A stretch of 8,676 nucleotides of DNA from an uncultured Paludibacter sp. (GTDB lineage Bacteria; Bacteroidota; Bacteroidia; Bacteroidales; Paludibacteraceae): positions 1-8,676 of the forward strand of contig CALFXE010000016.1 in the NCBI GenBank assembly GCA_937927845.1, given 5' to 3'. Below, piece by piece: positions 6,110 through 8,676 of this stretch (positions are counted from its first letter, which is position 1; each line of letters starts with the position of its first letter). Below the pieces are notes generated by a model. It saw nothing but the letters and a program-made list of their open reading frames with translations. It ran no database searches and was not told where the DNA came from. Position numbers and translations under genes: made by a program.

Positions 6110-7210
6110 CTATTTTTTTTGAACAGTCTGAATACTCTTGTCGATGTATTTACTTGGCTCGTTTTTCAATAAACTAATCCATTCCATATACATTCTTTCA
6201 GGCATACGTCTGTAACCTAATTGGTGTAATTGGACGTATGTTTGTTCCATATCCGAATACATTTCTGCAATTATAGTGTCGGCAAAAAGGCCTTCCGCTT
6301 TTTTCATGTTTTGCTTTTTCATCTGCAAATCAATGTAATGCTTTTGTGCTTCGGCTTTCGTAAGCATGGCGTTGACATTAACAGGGTGGTATTCCAATAC
6401 CGTGTTACAACATTTTATCACAAAGTCGGGATTTTCTCTGCCGAATTTTTGCTGATAACCGTGTGCTAAATCAATTAAACAATTTGCGACAGCTTGTTTT
6501 GTACTCAAAGTATCCATGTACAATCCGTTGCGTATGGCATTTATGCTGATATAGCCCGAAGCCATAATCCATGCATCAACAGGAAATGTTCCGCTTGTAA
6601 GCTCGGTGTTGTACCAGCCCGTTTGCTCTGAAAACGACTTAATGTAGATATGATTAGGAGCAAATGATAAATAGCAGGGAATTTCAAGTTCGTCGGCTAA
6701 TATTTTATAAAGATATGGCAATGAATGACAGTTGCCTTTCCCTGTTTCCAACAGTTTTGATACGAACATACTCGACCAGTCTTTTTGTCCGAATGGGTCA
6801 TCAAAATCGTAAGTATATGGACTATGAATAAAAACATGAATTGAATCAAGAGGAATAATAACACTATCATTCATTACTCTAAAAATACCTGCGTGCTTTA
6901 CTACAATATCTTTGTCTTTTTTCTCGTAGGTTATCAAATCGGAGTTAGAAATAACCTTGACCAATCTGACCAAGACATCAATCTCATTGTACAAATCTTC
7001 AACATCTATATCATTTTCGGAATATGCCATTTCTGTTGCAAAAACAGCATCTTTAAAACTCAAAGGTATTTCATTAGTCAACATTGAATTGATAAAATTG
7101 TATGTTGAATAATACAATTGCTGATTGTTCGTATCTATCTGAGCTTTTACACAAAGGAGGTTAGAGAGGAATACTCCTAATATACAAATTGTAAATTTTA
7201 TTCTATTCAT
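6110..7210 (-). CDS. Exported transglutaminase-like (papain-fold) protein with helical C-terminus
   Basis: 366 aa with signal peptide MNRIKFTICILGVFLSNLLCVKA. Residues ~30-95 form the helical N-domain shared with the truncated copy at 4284-4595. The core resembles transglutaminase or SirB1-like folds: GKGNCHSLPYLYKILADELEIP at 157-178 places a nucleophile-like Cys161, and APNHIYIK at 184-191 gives His187; an acidic or polar third residue may lie at 200-204 (YNTEL). Residues ~235-345 look like paired helices, possibly TPR-like (LDLAH..., LEYHPVNVNAMLTKAEAQ). It sits 79 bases after the candidate immunity gene of cassette A and 7 bases before the cassette B toxin gene. A paralogue occupies the same place in cassette B. 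It might process, crosslink or escort the toxin, or be a second immunity factor; the sequence does not decide. Confidence 0.83.
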   Translation of the reverse strand: MNRIKFTICILGVFLSNLLCVKAQIDTNNQQLYYSTYNFINSMLTNEIPLSFKDAVFATEMAYSENDIDVEDLYNEIDVLVRLVKVISNSDLITYEKKDKDIVVKHAGIFRVMNDSVIIPLDSIHVFIHSPYTYDFDDPFGQKDWSSMFVSKLLETGKGNCHSLPYLYKILADELEIPCYLSFAPNHIYIKSFSEQTGWYNTELTSGTFPVDAWIMASGYISINAIRNGLYMDTLSTKQAVANCLIDLAHGYQQKFGRENPDFVIKCCNTVLEYHPVNVNAMLTKAEAQKHYIDLQMKKQNMKKAEGLFADTIIAEMYSDMEQTYVQLHQLGYRRMPERMYMEWISLLKNEPSKYIDKSIQTVQKK

Positions 7211-7289
7211 TTTTGAAACAATTATTTAATCCAATCATAATAACATTGTAAAATCAATGCACACGTTGAGTCTGGTTGGGTGGTTAGTT

Positions 7290-7826
7290 CTATTTTGGAA
7301 GTCCCCTTTTCTCGTTAATCATATCTTGCTCTGAAATATATTCCCATTCTCTCAACTTTGGGTCAAAAATAAATCTACCTTGCGGTATGTAGCCTAAAGT
7401 ACCACCACACCAAGCTCCAAACTGATAACTCCTAAAAACCAATTTCCATTTTCCTTCATTTGAACGAATTCTTGCTACTCTTTTGTAAGAGGTAGTCCAA
7501 GCTCCAATAGTGATATCAACTGTATCCACACCAATACATTCACTTTTTGCCCAAAATAATGTTGATATTTTACCTTTCTTAATCAACGGATATGTTTGTG
7601 AATAATCAACGAAATGTAATTTGAAATTTGGGTAATCTGTTGTTACATTTTCAGGTATAGAATCTTTAAGAACATAGAAATTGTTTGTCGAGGTATTTAG
7701 TTTGCCGAAATAGTCATTAAATGTCCTATTGAAAAAGCCAACCAATAGACTATCTGTTAAGTTTTGTGAATATAAATCTCCAAAACAAAACACCATTAAA
7801 GATAGTATTATTACTTTTGTCTTCAT
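7290..7826 (-). CDS. Exported protein of unknown family, candidate immunity protein of cassette A
   Basis: 178 aa with a Sec signal peptide (MKTKVIILSLMVFCFGDLYS, cleavage likely before QNL). The mature region alternates aromatic and polar residues with features such as STLFWAKSECIGVDTVDITI, WTTSYKRVARIRSNEGKWKL and FGAWCGGTLGYIPQG. Two Cys (in SECIG and WCGG) could form a periplasmic disulfide. I see no catalytic motif and do not recognise the family. The ATG lies two bases after the toxin stop codon (TAG-AA-ATG), implying translational coupling, and the next gene follows after 79 bases. An immunity role against the JAB-like toxin is inferred from this position. It shows no similarity to the cassette B partner, as expected for partners of different toxins. 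Confidence 0.8.
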   Translation of the reverse strand: MKTKVIILSLMVFCFGDLYSQNLTDSLLVGFFNRTFNDYFGKLNTSTNNFYVLKDSIPENVTTDYPNFKLHFVDYSQTYPLIKKGKISTLFWAKSECIGVDTVDITIGAWTTSYKRVARIRSNEGKWKLVFRSYQFGAWCGGTLGYIPQGRFIFDPKLREWEYISEQDMINEKRGLPK

Positions 7827-7828
7827 TT

Positions 7829-8676
7829 CTATCTTTTTGGGGTTACAAAATATCTCATAGAAATAACAGCCTGTACCCCATTTGAATTATATATGTACAC
7901 AGTATTATTCCCTCTGTCAAAAACGTAATGAGTTCCTCCTCCTGCATTGCTTACATCCACCGAAGACGGAAATTGATTAAACCAAGAATTTCTTGTGCCC
8001 CCTTCTACAGCTTCTGACCTTGTTCCGCTTGGGTGGCTGTGAAATGTTGTAGATACATCGGGCAACATAATACTTGCATTACTTTGAACACTTGGATTTG
8101 ATACTGCTCCTGGTGTTGCTAGTACAACTGCTCCATTTTGAATTGAGCCACCATATTCTCTGTTATTAGCGTCAGCAGTTCCACCTCGTCCATTATCTTG
8201 GCTAACTTCATTTACCATTGCCTGGCGATTGTCGGCAGCAGATTCTATGGCAATAGAATTTGTATAAGCCATCCCATTGTTTTGAAACGCTTCTGTATTC
8301 CCTGAATTTTGTTTTATGAATTTTACGGTGGCTTTCAAATCGCTCTTGGATAATCCCGCACCTGCCACATTATCAGTTTCACTTTCAAATCGCTTTTGAG
8401 TAGTTTGGAGAACTAATATTCGTTGGTCATCAACTCCGTCATTTCCTATAACTTTTCCATTGTGCCAAAAATCCGCTCTTCCATCAGGGTCAATCCTATT
8501 CACAGGATTATTTGAACAAAAAACATAGGGACTCTGCCATGGGAATTTTTCCGCCAATGGGTCGGGCGAAAGCCAACGGCTTGAATGTTCTGCTTTAAAA
8601 GAAACATCCTCCGTTTCTTCATTCGTAAGCCCCCGATAAACTACACGTTTTGGTATTAAATAATTATCAAGACCTT
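7829..8676 (-). CDS. RHS-tail protein with JAB/JAMM peptidase-like toxin domain (5' end beyond window)
   Basis: 281 visible residues; the frame is open to the window edge, so the N-terminus and gene start are missing. It reads GLDNYLIPKRVVYRG, then the shared RHS-core segment (EETEDVSFKAEHSSRW, LSPDPLAEKFPW) and IDPDGR. The variable C-terminus contains NNREYGGSIQNGAVVLATPG, TTFHSHPSG and QFPSSVDVS. Counting from the Leu codon at 8557, Glu134, His173, His175, Ser198 and Asp201 complete the JAMM pattern E...HxHP...SxxD of JAB-domain metallopeptidases. JAB-like domains are known toxin modules of bacterial polymorphic toxins (Pfam has JAB-like toxin families), and this one looks catalytically intact. 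The candidate immunity gene starts two bases after its stop. Whether the missing part is a full RHS barrel or a short signal-peptide form cannot be told. Confidence 0.87.
   Translation of the reverse strand, partial: GLDNYLIPKRVVYRGLTNEETEDVSFKAEHSSRWLSPDPLAEKFPWQSPYVFCSNNPVNRIDPDGRADFWHNGKVIGNDGVDDQRILVLQTTQKRFESETDNVAGAGLSKSDLKATVKFIKQNSGNTEAFQNNGMAYTNSIAIESAADNRQAMVNEVSQDNGRGGTADANNREYGGSIQNGAVVLATPGAVSNPSVQSNASIMLPDVSTTFHSHPSGTRSEAVEGGTRNSWFNQFPSSVDVSNAGGGTHYVFDRGNNTVYIYNSNGVQAVISMRYFVTPKR
8550..8620. repeat. 71-bp direct repeat, copy 2 (RHS-core segment)
   Basis: Exact copy of 5825-5895, in the same orientation, 2725 bases away. It lies in the RHS core of the JAB-toxin gene just upstream of the variable tail. 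Recombination between the two copies would delete cassette A's toxin tail, partner and transglutaminase-like genes and join the upstream gene to the cassette B toxin domain in frame. Confidence 0.95.

Noticed and set aside
5347..7087. Plus-strand frames at 5347-5535, 6230-6469 and 6893-7087
   Set aside because: They are antisense shadows of the RHS-tail and transglutaminase-like genes, with Cys/Phe/His-rich products and no recognisable domain.
1..8676. CRISPR array, tRNA or rRNA genes
   Set aside because: No regularly spaced short repeats, no cloverleaf with a CCA-type acceptor, and no rRNA-like sequence were seen on either strand.

Overview
The window looks like an accessory island from a Bacteroidota chromosome. 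It is AT-rich, has no clear Shine-Dalgarno sequences, and carries Sec signal peptides and lipoproteins typical of that phylum. Two RHS-core tails have the Bacteroidota form (WLSPDPLAEK...SPY.FC.NNP...IDPDGR). The left edge has an IS21-like end of a kind I associate with Bacteroidota. Every gene I can support lies on the minus strand, so transcription runs from 8676 towards 1.

Region by region, in transcription order: (1) 8676-6110 is cassette A: the tail of an RHS-type protein ending in a JAB/JAMM peptidase-like toxin domain (open at the window edge), a 178-aa exported candidate immunity protein two bases behind it, and a 366-aa exported protein with a transglutaminase-like Cys/His region and a helical C-terminus. 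(2) 6102-4284 is cassette B with the same order: a short protein with its own signal peptide, an RHS-core tail and a HExxE toxin-like C-terminus; a putative lipoprotein two bases behind it as candidate immunity; then a paralogue of the transglutaminase-like gene that is cut off after about 90 residues. The RHS tails of the two cassettes share a 71-bp stretch that is identical at DNA level while the sequence on both sides differs. (3) 4310-2980 is a broken group II intron: its 5' RNA domains are missing, its reverse transcriptase has a TGG-to-TGA nonsense change, but domains V and VI are intact down to the branch-point A and the 3' end. It is fused to the truncated paralogue of cassette B. (4) 2660-626 is a lipoprotein with an HExxH...E zincin motif, overlapping a small lipoprotein gene by 14 bases. 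(5) 625-1 has no intact gene. It holds a 53-nt near-perfect hairpin, a 132-nt branched inverted-repeat element, and the end of an IS21-like element that has cut off a small CxxC-containing gene.

Inferred joint function: this is a polymorphic-toxin locus built from repeated three-gene modules (RHS tail with a variable toxin, a variable exported partner, a conserved transglutaminase-like protein). The shared 71-bp stretch is a plausible crossover point for swapping toxin modules. Mobile DNA (IS21-like end, group II intron) has damaged the modules. The toxin and immunity roles rest on architecture and gene order, not on direct evidence.
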